From Skeletonema tropicum (taxonomy: Eukaryota > Bacillariophyta > Thalassiosirophyceae > Thalassiosirales > Thalassiosiraceae), in contig CM074135.1 in NCBI GenBank assembly GCA_037178625.1, positions 1,738,001 to 1,802,000 on the forward strand: a stretch of 64,000 bases of DNA, written 5' to 3'. The notes beneath the pieces are model-generated. The model saw only the letters and a list, made by a program, of their open reading frames with translations, did no database searches and was not told where the DNA came from. Each line of letters starts with the position of its first letter. Within the stretch, counting starts at the first letter, position 1. A program made the translations under genes and the position numbers. Positions 41,646-50,601 of this stretch are shown here, piece after piece.

Positions 41646-43565
41646 ATGCCGCTTGTAAGAGTTACGGGCGTCGATGCAGATGCATTCGACGTCTCTGATT
41701 TCGCCAAGATGAATGACCGCAGCCATTCTCGAGTGGCATGGCATTCCCGTCGATCTACTACTACTACTAATAATGGCAGTGCTCTCAAATTATTGAGCCA
41801 CTCGGATAACACAGATGAAACTCCATCGACGGATTCTTCGTCAATCGTATCTTCAGTGGTGCATTCTGATCGAGATGGGGGAGGAGGCAGACATTCATTT
41901 GCATCAGTCAATTCTGTCGTCTCTAATACACTTTTGTCGGCTCATCCGCACAATGCAATAAGCGGCGGCAACAATAATAATCGGTCGTACAATATAATTG
42001 GATCATCTGCAAATAGCACCTTTGACAACTATTATGATGATCCGCGGAATCCATTTGATGCGCAGGGAATTCCAGAGGAGGAAGAAGATCTTAGTTCATC
42101 GGCGAATAATACTACTATGGAAGATAGTTCATTGTCGTGCGCTAGTAGTTCGCATAGAGGACCTCAGCATCATCATCATCACAATCAGCAGCAACTACCA
42201 ATTACAACCGGGTATCGGAGAACTAATTCTCTACGGTCACAATCTACCATGTCTACATCTTCCAAGCAACATGCCTCTTCTCAGCATCAGCAGAGACATC
42301 CAAATGTTATTACATCCTCTTTTCGTGAGGAGGAAGAAGATGATATCACGTCCATTGCATCCTCAATTCAAACAAGTAGCATTCGACATCATAAAGACAT
42401 CACTGCTGCTATAAACGCACCTTCTTCTGTATACTCATCACAATTGGTATCACAGCTGGAATCACAAGTGGCCAAACTGAACTTTGAATTAGCAACGACC
42501 AAATCAGATTTGGACCAGATACAATTGGAAAATCGAAAGCTTCATGATGAAAAATTAGAGTGGCAAAAAGAAGTACGGCTACTAAAAGATGAAAACAATG
42601 AATTACGGTTAACAATTGAACAGATGAAACGAGATAAACTCATGAGAACTATGGAAAGTACCAAGGGCGTGGGTCGAATTCGAACCTCCATGGATGTCGG
42701 ATCGTGTGTTGTTTGGGGCGGATCAAGTGTGAGTGGACACACTTGGGTTGATGAGAAATCAACTACCATCACGACTGCCAAACAAGAATTGAAACATGTC
42801 GAAAAGTTGGATGTACCATTCTCGAAAGGAGAAAACCGTCATACTTATAAACAAACTTTCCGTTCGTCCCGATCTTCGTTTGCTTCCACTGGGTCCTATA
42901 TCTCTGAGGATAATATGGATAAAAGCATTGGAAGTATTGGTTCGGTTAATTTGGACAACAGCTGTTGTAGCGGTGCAAATGGTCTGGAGTCGGACGAAAA
43001 TGCATCAGATTTAAGGTCGTCATTACAGAGTGCAATGGATATGTTTGGTAGGCTGCAGGATAATCTCAATAAGAAGGTAACAACTTCGGCGCTTACTAGC
43101 AGAAGTAAAAATGACGATGAACCTTCTGCACAGAGCAGTCATTCGACCAATGAAAGTGCTGCTGATGTTGTGCATGATTTGTATGCAGACAAGGCTAGTC
43201 ACGATGAGGAGGAAGAAGAAGAATACGATGACGATGACCCATTTGCGACGTGGTCAGAGAACCGAGAGCGGTCATCCAATAAAAAGAAGTGGTTCCAACG
43301 TGGAGATGGTCAGAAAGAACCTCAAAGTCAAAACATTGATGCAGAAGAGGAAGAGATAGCACGAGCAAATATTGAAGAACGTATCGAAGAAGATCCGTTC
43401 GACACAGCAAAGGGTTCAAGTAGAGAATCAGAGTATACGTCCTTCGCGGAAGACGGCAACCTCAATGATTCGGCACACATTGGGGAGGACATCGGGCCTG
43501 TTTCTGCCCAGCAGCCAAGGCGAGGGTTCCGTTTACCTTGGCAGCGGGGCAATGACGGCAGATAG
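41646..43565 (+). CDS. Coiled-coil protein with disordered flanks (639 aa)
   Basis: Intact single exon. The first ~265 residues are Ser/Thr/Asn/His-rich with low complexity. Residues about 270-335 form a strong parallel coiled coil (SQLESQVAKLNFELATTKSD ... LHDEKLEWQKEVRLLKDENN). The C-terminal half is acidic with repeated DEEEEEYDDDDPFATW and ERIEEDPFD phrases, the latter resembling DPF/DPW endocytic adaptor-binding motifs, and ends GFRLPWQRGNDGR. I recognise no family. Possible roles (vesicle or cytoskeletal adaptor) are speculation. Its stop is 86 bp from the convergent phosphoserine phosphatase. Confidence 0.6.
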   Translation: MPLVRVTGVDADAFDVSDFAKMNDRSHSRVAWHSRRSTTTTNNGSALKLLSHSDNTDETPSTDSSSIVSSVVHSDRDGGGGRHSFASVNSVVSNTLLSAHPHNAISGGNNNNRSYNIIGSSANSTFDNYYDDPRNPFDAQGIPEEEEDLSSSANNTTMEDSSLSCASSSHRGPQHHHHHNQQQLPITTGYRRTNSLRSQSTMSTSSKQHASSQHQQRHPNVITSSFREEEEDDITSIASSIQTSSIRHHKDITAAINAPSSVYSSQLVSQLESQVAKLNFELATTKSDLDQIQLENRKLHDEKLEWQKEVRLLKDENNELRLTIEQMKRDKLMRTMESTKGVGRIRTSMDVGSCVVWGGSSVSGHTWVDEKSTTITTAKQELKHVEKLDVPFSKGENRHTYKQTFRSSRSSFASTGSYISEDNMDKSIGSIGSVNLDNSCCSGANGLESDENASDLRSSLQSAMDMFGRLQDNLNKKVTTSALTSRSKNDDEPSAQSSHSTNESAADVVHDLYADKASHDEEEEEEYDDDDPFATWSENRERSSNKKKWFQRGDGQKEPQSQNIDAEEEEIARANIEERIEEDPFDTAKGSSRESEYTSFAEDGNLNDSAHIGEDIGPVSAQQPRRGFRLPWQRGNDGR

Positions 43566-43651
43566 TACCTATTCATTGCAGAGCTCTCCTCTCAAACAGA
43601 AATGATTTTAACCACTGTAAATTCTTCATCATGTGCACTCCGTTTTAGCTT

Positions 43652-44665
43652 TTATTTGCTATTCTTGCTCACAATATCAATCATAGTCTCAAAATCATGA
43701 ACAAACCAACACGCCTTCTCCTTCACCGCAGCTCTGGCCACAACGCCACCAAACCCAACAAATGCATCAGCAGGAGGTTTTGCTTGAGCATCCGTAGCAC
43801 CATCACCGACCATAACCATGGTATTGTAACCATATTTTTCCTTGATCATAGTCAAAGCCTTTGGCTTTCCCTGATCAGCACTGGTAGGTTCATTCGAATC
43901 AAACCCAGTATAATCTCCACTCTCATCAAAGGTAATTGTATTGGCATAAATTCGATCGAAGCTCACACCCAAAACCTCCGCGACGGGTTCAATCATCAGC
44001 CGGAACCCACCGCTGACCAAATAAACGTCAGTTCCACGCTTGTGCAATGCCTCCACCAAACGATCGACACCTGGACTCAATCTCAGTGGGTGCTGCTCCA
44101 AACAATTGGCAATGTCTGTCTTGGACGGTTGGATGATTTCCAAGCGAGCTGCTAACGCATCTTCAAACTTTATATTGCCATCCATCGCCTTCGTCGTCCA
44201 TGCCGTAACCTCTGGTCCTTTGCCAAGTGTGTCGGCAAGAACATCAATTCCCTCTTCATCAATGACTGTGGAATCGACATCGAAACAGACTGCATCAGCC
44301 TTGGCTAGCATTTCCATGGCGTGTGCGACATTTTGTCCAATATGTGTGTCAGATGAGTAAGATGCCAAGATATCTGATCCGTTTGGTGTTTGTGAGCTTG
44401 GCGTGGTTGCATATGTGCGCATGGCGCTATGATTGTTGAATTGTCTGTGTGTTGAAATGTGAGACGGTATGAATAGAGGAGTGGAAGAGCGAGGAGAAAC
44501 GCTTCCAACGTAGGAAGATGATGACAATACCGCAGCACCGGTGGAGAAGAAGGATTGCTGAGCTGCTTCTAGTGTTGGTAGGCTGCGTAGAGCGAGTCGG
44601 TTAAGAGATGACATTGTCGAAGCGGATTTAGGTTGATAGGACGGGTACTTCTTATGCAATGGCAT
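43652..44665 (-). CDS. Phosphoserine phosphatase, organelle-targeted
   Basis: 337 aa. HAD motif I is AVCFDVDSTVIDEEGIDVLA, with nucleophile and acid Asp at residues 129 and 131. The cap region has HPLRLSPGVDRLVEALHKRG, motif II is VYLVSGGFR, and motifs III/IV read GKPKALTMIKEKYG and MVMVGDGATDAQ. These match eukaryotic PSPH/SerB. It makes the last step of serine synthesis from 3-phosphoserine. An N-terminal extension of about 110 residues rich in Ser/Arg/Thr (MSSLNRLALRSLPTLEAA from Met18, 44614) looks like a mitochondrial or plastid transit peptide, and Met18 may be the true start. Family call is secure; compartment is inferred. Confidence 0.9.
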   Translation of the reverse strand: MPLHKKYPSYQPKSASTMSSLNRLALRSLPTLEAAQQSFFSTGAAVLSSSSYVGSVSPRSSTPLFIPSHISTHRQFNNHSAMRTYATTPSSQTPNGSDILASYSSDTHIGQNVAHAMEMLAKADAVCFDVDSTVIDEEGIDVLADTLGKGPEVTAWTTKAMDGNIKFEDALAARLEIIQPSKTDIANCLEQHPLRLSPGVDRLVEALHKRGTDVYLVSGGFRLMIEPVAEVLGVSFDRIYANTITFDESGDYTGFDSNEPTSADQGKPKALTMIKEKYGYNTMVMVGDGATDAQAKPPADAFVGFGGVVARAAVKEKACWFVHDFETMIDIVSKNSK

Positions 44666-45066
44666 GCAATGGCGAAGATGAATGAATTGAATGATACATA
44701 AGTAAGCGGCGCATCAGGGGCAAAAAGTGAAGGATGATTCATCGCCGGCCAGATCGTGGGCGTGGGCGATGGTACGACAATGACCTCTGAAATCTTGGGC
44801 TGTATGTAAATATGTGGGCTGTGGGCTTTGGTACAAACGTAAAGGGCAGTTCTAAGTTGTCCGGCGGGCCGGCATTCCGTTCAGATTTCCGCTTTTCACA
44901 ATAATCGCGATCACGCGTTGAGATATCTACTTATGCCCGCTGATGCCACTTCTTCACACTTACACTTTGCAAACATACCTTAGCTTTTGAAACTTCCTAT
45001 TCATACAAAACATAACAATTACTACGCCGTGCTTTGGAGAATACACTACAAGCACAACACAGCACC
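44666..45066. promoter_or_regulatory. Divergent spacer, phosphoserine phosphatase / EF-hand protein
   Basis: 401 bp. Contains a short CCGGCGGGCCGG palindrome at about 44860-44871. No supported gene. Confidence 0.3.
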
Positions 45067-46485
45067 ATGCCCGCCGCACCGCCTCCCGTCCGACAGGACA
45101 CCTACTCCACCTCCTCCGGCCTCAAAGATCACATCGTCCACGCTCTCAAATTAGCCAAATCCGATCTCGAAGCCAATCACCAAAAAGCCAACTTTGTCCG
45201 TATCATTATGCGCTTCCCCCAAATTCGATCGGTTTTCGATCGACTTAAAGCCATCCATGCCAAATGTGACGTCAATGGAGATGGAAAAATTAGTGTCGAA
45301 GAGTTGACGGGTGCAATGGCTGAATTAATGAATGACGGTCGGGCGGAGGGGCGGGCATCGATCAAGCCGGAGATCCTCAAACGGACATTATCGATTAGTG
45401 AGGTGGATGAGTCGGAAGAAACAAAGGGGGAGGGATTGGATGTCAAGCAATTTATTGTCATGTGTGCCATTGGATTCATATTGGCAGAGGAAAATAAGGA
45501 GTTATCCACATTTGGGGGGATGTTGGCATCGGGGGATGATTCCTATCGCAGGGCCATGACGGATGTTGTTACTGCATATTTGTCATTTGATAGGGAAGGG
45601 AAAGGCTATTTCACGGCGGAAGAATTCCAAGGCTTCATGTCGGCGAGTAAGCGTGCAGATGCTGCTCGGAATGTGTTCTCTGACGAACGCTTTGCCGAAT
45701 TGGACGTGTCCGGAGATGGTCAGGTTGATTTTGAAGAATTTGTGTACGCCTTCTCCAAGTGGGTGTCAGATGAGGACGAAGAAGAGGACGACGAAGACCC
45801 TTATCTTAGTCGCAAGGCGAACCCCTTAACGCCTAGAGTACTTCTTGCCCTCCAGCTCAGTAAGACCAAATTGGAGAAGAATAAGAAGGATGTCAACTTT
45901 ACAAGAATTATCATGCGGTTTCCCAAGATTCATAAAGTCTTTGATCGTCTCCGGTCAATTCACGCAAAATATGACAAAGATGGCAATGGTAAGATTGAGT
46001 TAGTGGAACTCTACGATGCCATGAACGAAATCATGACAGCCGGCGATGAAACTATGGACAAGGAACAAATTGAAAATATCTTCATGCTGAGTGACTTGGA
46101 CCATCAAGGTGCTCAAGAGGGGTTAGACGTCAAGGAATTTATCGTCTTTTGCGCCGTTGGATTCATTCTAGCTGAAGCAGGTGGAAAATCAGCCAAGCTA
46201 ATCACTGGGGAGGTATCAGAGAGCGACAAGGAGTACCGTGATGCGATGATGGACATTGTGGGCGCCTACCTAACATTTGATAAAGAGGGCAAGGGGTATT
46301 TTACATCAGATGAGATGCACAATACCGTGCAATCGGTAGGTAAGAAAGATGCTGGTACTTTGTTAACGCCGGAACGCTGGAGGGAGTTGGATATTGATCA
46401 TTCTGGTGTGGTAGACTTTGAAGAGTTTGTTCATGCTTTTTCTTTGTGGGTCACAGCGGGAGATGATGAGGACGATGATGAATAA
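45067..46485 (+). CDS. Duplicated EF-hand calcium-binding protein (472 aa)
   Basis: I start at ATG 45067 (MPAAPPPVRQ); an in-frame ATG at 45034 is possible. The protein is a tandem duplication of a ~190-residue unit. Unit 1: KANFVRIIMRFPQIRSVFDR, EF loop DVNGDGKISVEE, GLDVKQFIVMCAIGFILAEE, FDREGKGYFTAEEF and EF loop DVSGDGQVDFEE. Unit 2 repeats each element: VNFTRIIMRFPKIHKVFDRL, DKDGNGKIELVE, GLDVKEFIVFCAVGFILAEA, FDKEGKGYFTSDEM and DIDHSGVVDFEE. Each unit therefore has two canonical Ca2+ loops plus a degenerate one (REGKGYF). The two units are separated and followed by acidic tails. Likely cytosolic calcium sensor or buffer; partners unknown. Confidence 0.85.
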   Translation: MPAAPPPVRQDTYSTSSGLKDHIVHALKLAKSDLEANHQKANFVRIIMRFPQIRSVFDRLKAIHAKCDVNGDGKISVEELTGAMAELMNDGRAEGRASIKPEILKRTLSISEVDESEETKGEGLDVKQFIVMCAIGFILAEENKELSTFGGMLASGDDSYRRAMTDVVTAYLSFDREGKGYFTAEEFQGFMSASKRADAARNVFSDERFAELDVSGDGQVDFEEFVYAFSKWVSDEDEEEDDEDPYLSRKANPLTPRVLLALQLSKTKLEKNKKDVNFTRIIMRFPKIHKVFDRLRSIHAKYDKDGNGKIELVELYDAMNEIMTAGDETMDKEQIENIFMLSDLDHQGAQEGLDVKEFIVFCAVGFILAEAGGKSAKLITGEVSESDKEYRDAMMDIVGAYLTFDKEGKGYFTSDEMHNTVQSVGKKDAGTLLTPERWRELDIDHSGVVDFEEFVHAFSLWVTAGDDEDDDE

Positions 46486-46663
46486 ATAATATTATATGCG
46501 TGTCCATATGTTGTGAACCATGATAGTATAGACCTTATTAACTTAGTATTTGTTAGGGATTCTCTTGCACTTTTGTATTTGTCTAATCAGATATCTAGCC
46601 AAGAAGTGTTGATTGATCCCTCTTTCCCCAGTCACCCCACATGTTTAAATTCATTGACTTCCA

Positions 46664-47115
46664 TTATGCCAAGGCAGCCTGAAGCTGTTCGATAACAGCC
46701 TGCTGCTCTGCCTTTTGCTCTTCCAACCTGTAAACATCATTGTAATATTGAGTATATAATGCCTTTTGATCTTTGAGGTGTTTTGATTTCATTTTCTTGG
46801 CGATTCGGCCAGAGTGGACCTTTGCCCCGATAAGGTATGATATTCCGAAGGCACTAATTGATTTGACGAGTCCACCACTATTATTGTACAGTGTTTGTTT
46901 TGGAAATCATTAGATCAGTGAATGAAGTGTAACACAAGCGAAGTAAGGTATAATCTTGAAACTCACCCTCCACCGCCATTTTTCTCTTGTTGCTTCGTGG
47001 CGTAATCTTGGTAGAGATTATCCTGTTCATACCCATCAGCGTAGTCCTGGTAATCCTGAGCAATCGCCGAGTTGGCAATGGCTGCGACGGTTAATATTAA
47101 GGCACGGATCTTCAT
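46664..47115 (-). CDS. Small secreted protein, EF-hand-less paralogue of the divergent neighbour
   Basis: Exons 47115-46967 and 46877-46664 join through an 89-bp GTGAGT...AATAG intron to 120 aa. The signal peptide is MKIRALILTVAAIANSAIA followed by acidic/Tyr-rich QDYQDYADGYEQDNLYQDYA. Exon 2 carries GAKVHSGRIAKKMKSKH and QKALYTQYYNDVYRLEEQKA, then ends with LQAALA. The same order is found in the plus-strand gene starting 234 bp away (signal peptide, DYxxY repeats, GAKIHSGRVAKK, LYTQYYNDVYKLEEQKA), so the two are inverted duplicates. This copy stops where the neighbour continues into two EF-hands. Function unknown; secretory-pathway entry is inferred. Confidence 0.7.
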
Positions 47116-47349
47116 TGTACTCGTCGTATAAGTAGAGAATAATACGATAAGGTGGGTAGATGATTGAAGTGTGAGAGAAGCGTCGTTGTAGAAGCAATAC
47201 AACGCTTTCACACGTGGAACTCAGACGTGATGTTTTTTTGGGCTCGCTCTCTCGCTCTCGCGCCGCTCGCCGCTCGCATCTTGTTGACGTCGATTTAGAT
47301 CCCCATCCACACACCAAACATCACCAAACATTGAATCAATTGAATCAGC
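47116..47349. promoter_or_regulatory. Bidirectional promoter between inverted paralogues
   Basis: 234 bp between the two start codons. Contains a CGCTCTCTCGCTCTCGCGCC-type CT/CG-rich tract at about 47243-47275. Likely drives both paralogues. Confidence 0.4.
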
Positions 47350-48111
47350 ATGAGGACATCCGTGATAATATCTGCACTAGCTGCGGCGTTGATATCATCA
47401 TCTACAGCCCAAGACTACGATGAGATGGACTATAGTCAATATGCTGACGATAACCTATACCAAAACTATGCAATGCAGCACGAGGAGCAGGCTGATGGAC
47501 GTGGCGGTGGCTTCTCTTTGGGACAATTAGCTCTCTCCTCTGCCTTCACCTACTTCCTTGGTGCCAAAATTCATTCTGGTAGGGTTGCCAAGAAGCTCAT
47601 TAAGAAGCACAAACAAGATCAAAAGACTCTTTACACACAATATTACAACGATGTTTACAAACTAGAGGAACAAAAGGCAGAGCAAAAGCTCATTATTGAC
47701 CAACTTAATAAGAAACTTTTGGATACAACCGAGGAACATGAAATGGAAAATCTTCAACGAGAATATGATGAGTTTAAACAGCCTGATATTGATGGTGATG
47801 ATAGAATCAGTCGTACAGAGTTCAATATGTATGTCAAGAACTACTTGTCAAATTACCCCGGCTTGACAGAGAAGGATTACCCCAAGTTTGAAGACTTTGA
47901 TCATGATAAGGATGGTTATGTCTCATTCCAAGAGTATGCTCAGCAGATGGCAGTCCAAGCTCAGCAGGCCGAGTTAGATCAATATTATGCTCAGAGCCAG
48001 GGAGCAACCGGGAAGAAGGAAGCACAGAAAGCAAACGCGTTGTATGATTTGTATGGAAGCGCAACAAATTCGGGTGGATTCAATGACCTTTATGCTCAGG
48101 TTCGGAATTAA
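47350..48111 (+). CDS. Secreted/lumenal EF-hand protein (253 aa)
   Basis: The signal peptide MRTSVIISALAAALISSSTA is followed by QDYDEMDYSQYADDNLYQNY, a short hydrophobic region (LGQLALSSAFTYFLGAKI), a Lys-rich helix and a Glu/Lys/Leu helix QYYNDVYKLEEQKAEQKLII. Two EF-hand loops follow: DIDGDDRISRTEF (about residues 141-153) and DHDKDGYVSFQEY (about 184-196). The tail is Gln/Ala/Tyr-rich. The N-terminal 110 residues are paralogous to the minus-strand gene across the shared promoter. A role as a calcium-binding protein of the ER, vesicles or cell wall is inferred. Convergent with the DTW gene, 92 bp between stops. Confidence 0.7.
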   Translation: MRTSVIISALAAALISSSTAQDYDEMDYSQYADDNLYQNYAMQHEEQADGRGGGFSLGQLALSSAFTYFLGAKIHSGRVAKKLIKKHKQDQKTLYTQYYNDVYKLEEQKAEQKLIIDQLNKKLLDTTEEHEMENLQREYDEFKQPDIDGDDRISRTEFNMYVKNYLSNYPGLTEKDYPKFEDFDHDKDGYVSFQEYAQQMAVQAQQAELDQYYAQSQGATGKKEAQKANALYDLYGSATNSGGFNDLYAQVRN

Positions 48112-48203
48112 AAACTTGAAGCTAGAAGATTGCGGCTTGATGATTTGCATCGGGCAAGCTAATTTTATTGATTCAGCTAAACCCACTTATTTATTGAAAC
48201 TTA

Positions 48204-49190
48204 TTAATCAAACAGCTCTTTCTTAATCTCAAAACGTCTCTTATTCCTCTCGTATATTTTGGTTCCCGGTCTACTAAATCTTGGCTCGGGATTTTTAGAC
48301 GTGAGTTCTATCCTCTTGTCAACCATACACTTCATGGATCCAAGCAAGAAGTCATTTGCTCTCTCTGCACACTCTTCACTTGATTCCAAGTGCGCCAATG
48401 CACGAGCACAACATTCGAGTGTGGATAGACAATGTTTTTCTGGCTCGTTGCGTAAAGAATCGTAGATTGACTCGCTCTCTGATTGAAATTGAACCTTGAT
48501 GCAATTGTCTACGAGTTCAGGAGACTGCAATAGCATACGCTTTGCTTCTGCCCAAGTACCGTCAATTAAGATGAGCAATTGATTCTCTTGCTGAAGCTGA
48601 GTAAGTGTTACATCATCAACTTCATTGTTGGCATCTTCTTGACCATCTTCTTGGTCAAGTGTGATAGAATCCTCTCCAGGAAACAGAAGCAGCGGTTTCC
48701 TTCCCTTTGCAAAGCATTCTTGCACCAAGTCCAATTGATCTGGCATAAAGTTGTACCCTACCTTCACTGTACATTTTTCCAAGACCAAGTCAACCAATGG
48801 AGTCGTCGATAATGACTTTCTTCTTCTTTCTCTAGGATGTTGTAAAATAAGCACGTGCGTCGAAGTTCGAATTGGTTTGTCCGGTAGTGCTTGACATATA
48901 CAAAGAGCTGGCGGACGGTAACACCGTATGCATGTTTCTCTTGCTACACGAGACCGTTCTTCTTCTCTTCTCTCAGTCTTTGCCACACTGGATGCAATTT
49001 TGGTTTTCATATTGGCATCAAAATCAGCAGAGAATGATGTTGCACTCAATATGATGAGTGATAGCAGTGTCAAGAGCAACTGGAGTTGCTGGAAGCGCAG
49101 GAGATGGTTCTTCTTCATTATATTGGAAGACGACGACCGATTATCAAATGCAAGAGGCGGCACCGTTAGGCGTACCAAAGGTAGGAGCAC
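48204..49190 (-). CDS. DTW-domain protein, probable tRNA aminocarboxypropyltransferase, organelle-targeted
   Basis: The zinc-binding N-terminal cluster is ETCIRCYRPPALCICQAL. THVLILQHPRERRRKSLSTT and LLLFPGEDS follow, then the signature LILIDGTWAEAKRML with the DxTW motif, and a late CLSTLECCARALAHLE. These define the DTW/TapT family (DTWD1/2), which transfers the aminocarboxypropyl group from AdoMet to uridine in tRNA (acp3U). From Met at 49118 the N-terminus KKNHLLRFQQLQLLLTLLSL plus ILSATSFSADFD resembles a diatom signal peptide with a SAF-like plastid motif; the annotated start at 49190 would extend it. Family call is strong; compartment is inferred. Confidence 0.85.
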   Translation of the reverse strand: MLLPLVRLTVPPLAFDNRSSSSNIMKKNHLLRFQQLQLLLTLLSLIILSATSFSADFDANMKTKIASSVAKTERREEERSRVARETCIRCYRPPALCICQALPDKPIRTSTHVLILQHPRERRRKSLSTTPLVDLVLEKCTVKVGYNFMPDQLDLVQECFAKGRKPLLLFPGEDSITLDQEDGQEDANNEVDDVTLTQLQQENQLLILIDGTWAEAKRMLLQSPELVDNCIKVQFQSESESIYDSLRNEPEKHCLSTLECCARALAHLESSEECAERANDFLLGSMKCMVDKRIELTSKNPEPRFSRPGTKIYERNKRRFEIKKELFD

Positions 49191-49365
49191 AGCGCTATCT
49201 CGCTCTATCTATTGAGCTTATTCTTCTACTTTCATCTCCACTCTCACTCCAACGCAACATCGAATCGCATTTTGCATCGATGATGATCGATGATCGATGA
49301 TTTCGTCTGCCTGTCCGAAAAATCAACAAAAGCTCTGTCTCACAAAACAGCGAACGCTAAAAACC

Positions 49366-50475
49366 ATGGCGTCCATCATAGGTGCAACGGCCACTAGAGG
49401 CAACAGTGCTTCACTATTATGCCAAGCAGCAGCAGCAGTGCGCTTTGGGCAACTTTCTTCTTCTTCTTCTTTGGGCGGCCGAACTCCCAATACCTTTCGA
49501 AAAGTTTCATCAGCAGCGGCAACACCATCATCCTGTCAACGCCTGATTCCGGATATCGCAACTGTCGGATCTAGAGCAGCTGCACTTACTTTGTCCTCCT
49601 CATCACCAACAACGACAACACAACTCACTTCTCTTAACAATGTGCAGTATGCTTCTACAGGATCGATTCGTCTCTTTGGTAGAAAAGCGAGCAAGATGGG
49701 ACATCACATTGAAAGCCTTGATGAGATGGCACATAGCGGTAGTCGCGAGGAGGCACGTAGTCGTCGGGAAGAAAAGAAGAAGAAGAGTAAAAAGGCTCGA
49801 ATGAGCTCATCAAAAGAAGCCGCAGCTTCTGATGATAATGATAAGGTAGAGAATGAGGTGATTGATGATAACATTGAGAATGTAGATGAAGATGGCAACC
49901 AACTGTTACCAGAATCAACTACTGTTCGATCGAAGATGCTCTTGGTGATTGCATCTATTGAAAGATCCTTCTCATCTATCAGAGGTGGTGAGGCCACTCC
50001 TGAGCTTTTTGATAATGTTAGGGTTTCAGCCTATGGTGAAGTCGTTCCTCTAAGCAGCGTGGGGCAAGTGGTGATTGAGGATGCTCAAAGAGCTACAATC
50101 AGCTGTTACGACCCTTCTGTTGCAAATGATGTTCGCGATGCTGTACGTGATATGCCAGGTTTGAGCTTAAATCCATACCTTGAGGAGGGCGGATCAGGCG
50201 TTGTCATAATACCTATCCCGCGAGTAAGCGAAGAGACGCGTAAGGAAATCGTCAAAGAGCTAGGAAGACAAGCAGAGAATGGACGACAGAGGATCCGAAA
50301 GATTAGACGAAGTGCAATGGATATTGTCAAGAAGGGAAAAGATGGAAAGCTCGAGGGGATATCGAAGGATGATGCTTTTAGGGTAGGGAAGGATGTTGAT
50401 TCCGTGACAGAGGAGGTTCTATCCGTGCTAAATGATATTGTGGACAAGAAGCAGAAGAGCGTGATGGAGGATTAG
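49366..50475 (+). CDS. Ribosome recycling factor, organellar
   Basis: I use ATG 49366 (MASIIGATATRGNSASLL), preceded in frame by another ATG at 49297. The first ~160 residues are a Ser/Ala/Arg-rich targeting region followed by a Lys-rich linker (RREEKKKKSKKARMSSSKEA). The RRF fold follows: IRGGEATPELFDNVRVSAYG, the tRNA-mimic N-terminal segment, then VPLSSVGQVVIEDAQRATIS, GLSLNPYLEEGGSGVVIIPI and TRKEIVKELGRQAENGRQRI with the conserved Arg-rich helix. RRF splits post-termination ribosomes in mitochondria or plastids. The N-terminus looks mitochondrial rather than plastid. Convergent with the BTB gene, 126 bp between stops. Confidence 0.9.
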   Translation: MASIIGATATRGNSASLLCQAAAAVRFGQLSSSSSLGGRTPNTFRKVSSAAATPSSCQRLIPDIATVGSRAAALTLSSSSPTTTTQLTSLNNVQYASTGSIRLFGRKASKMGHHIESLDEMAHSGSREEARSRREEKKKKSKKARMSSSKEAAASDDNDKVENEVIDDNIENVDEDGNQLLPESTTVRSKMLLVIASIERSFSSIRGGEATPELFDNVRVSAYGEVVPLSSVGQVVIEDAQRATISCYDPSVANDVRDAVRDMPGLSLNPYLEEGGSGVVIIPIPRVSEETRKEIVKELGRQAENGRQRIRKIRRSAMDIVKKGKDGKLEGISKDDAFRVGKDVDSVTEEVLSVLNDIVDKKQKSVMED

Positions 50476-50601
50476 AGGGTATAAAAGTCTCAAGTGTGCT
50501 CTCTACTGTTATCTCCCAAGTATTTTAATTAGCGCTCAACTGTTATCTCTTATCATTTAAAGCCTTTTAAGTTCCCCCATCTAAAACTACAGTTTCAGTT
50601 T

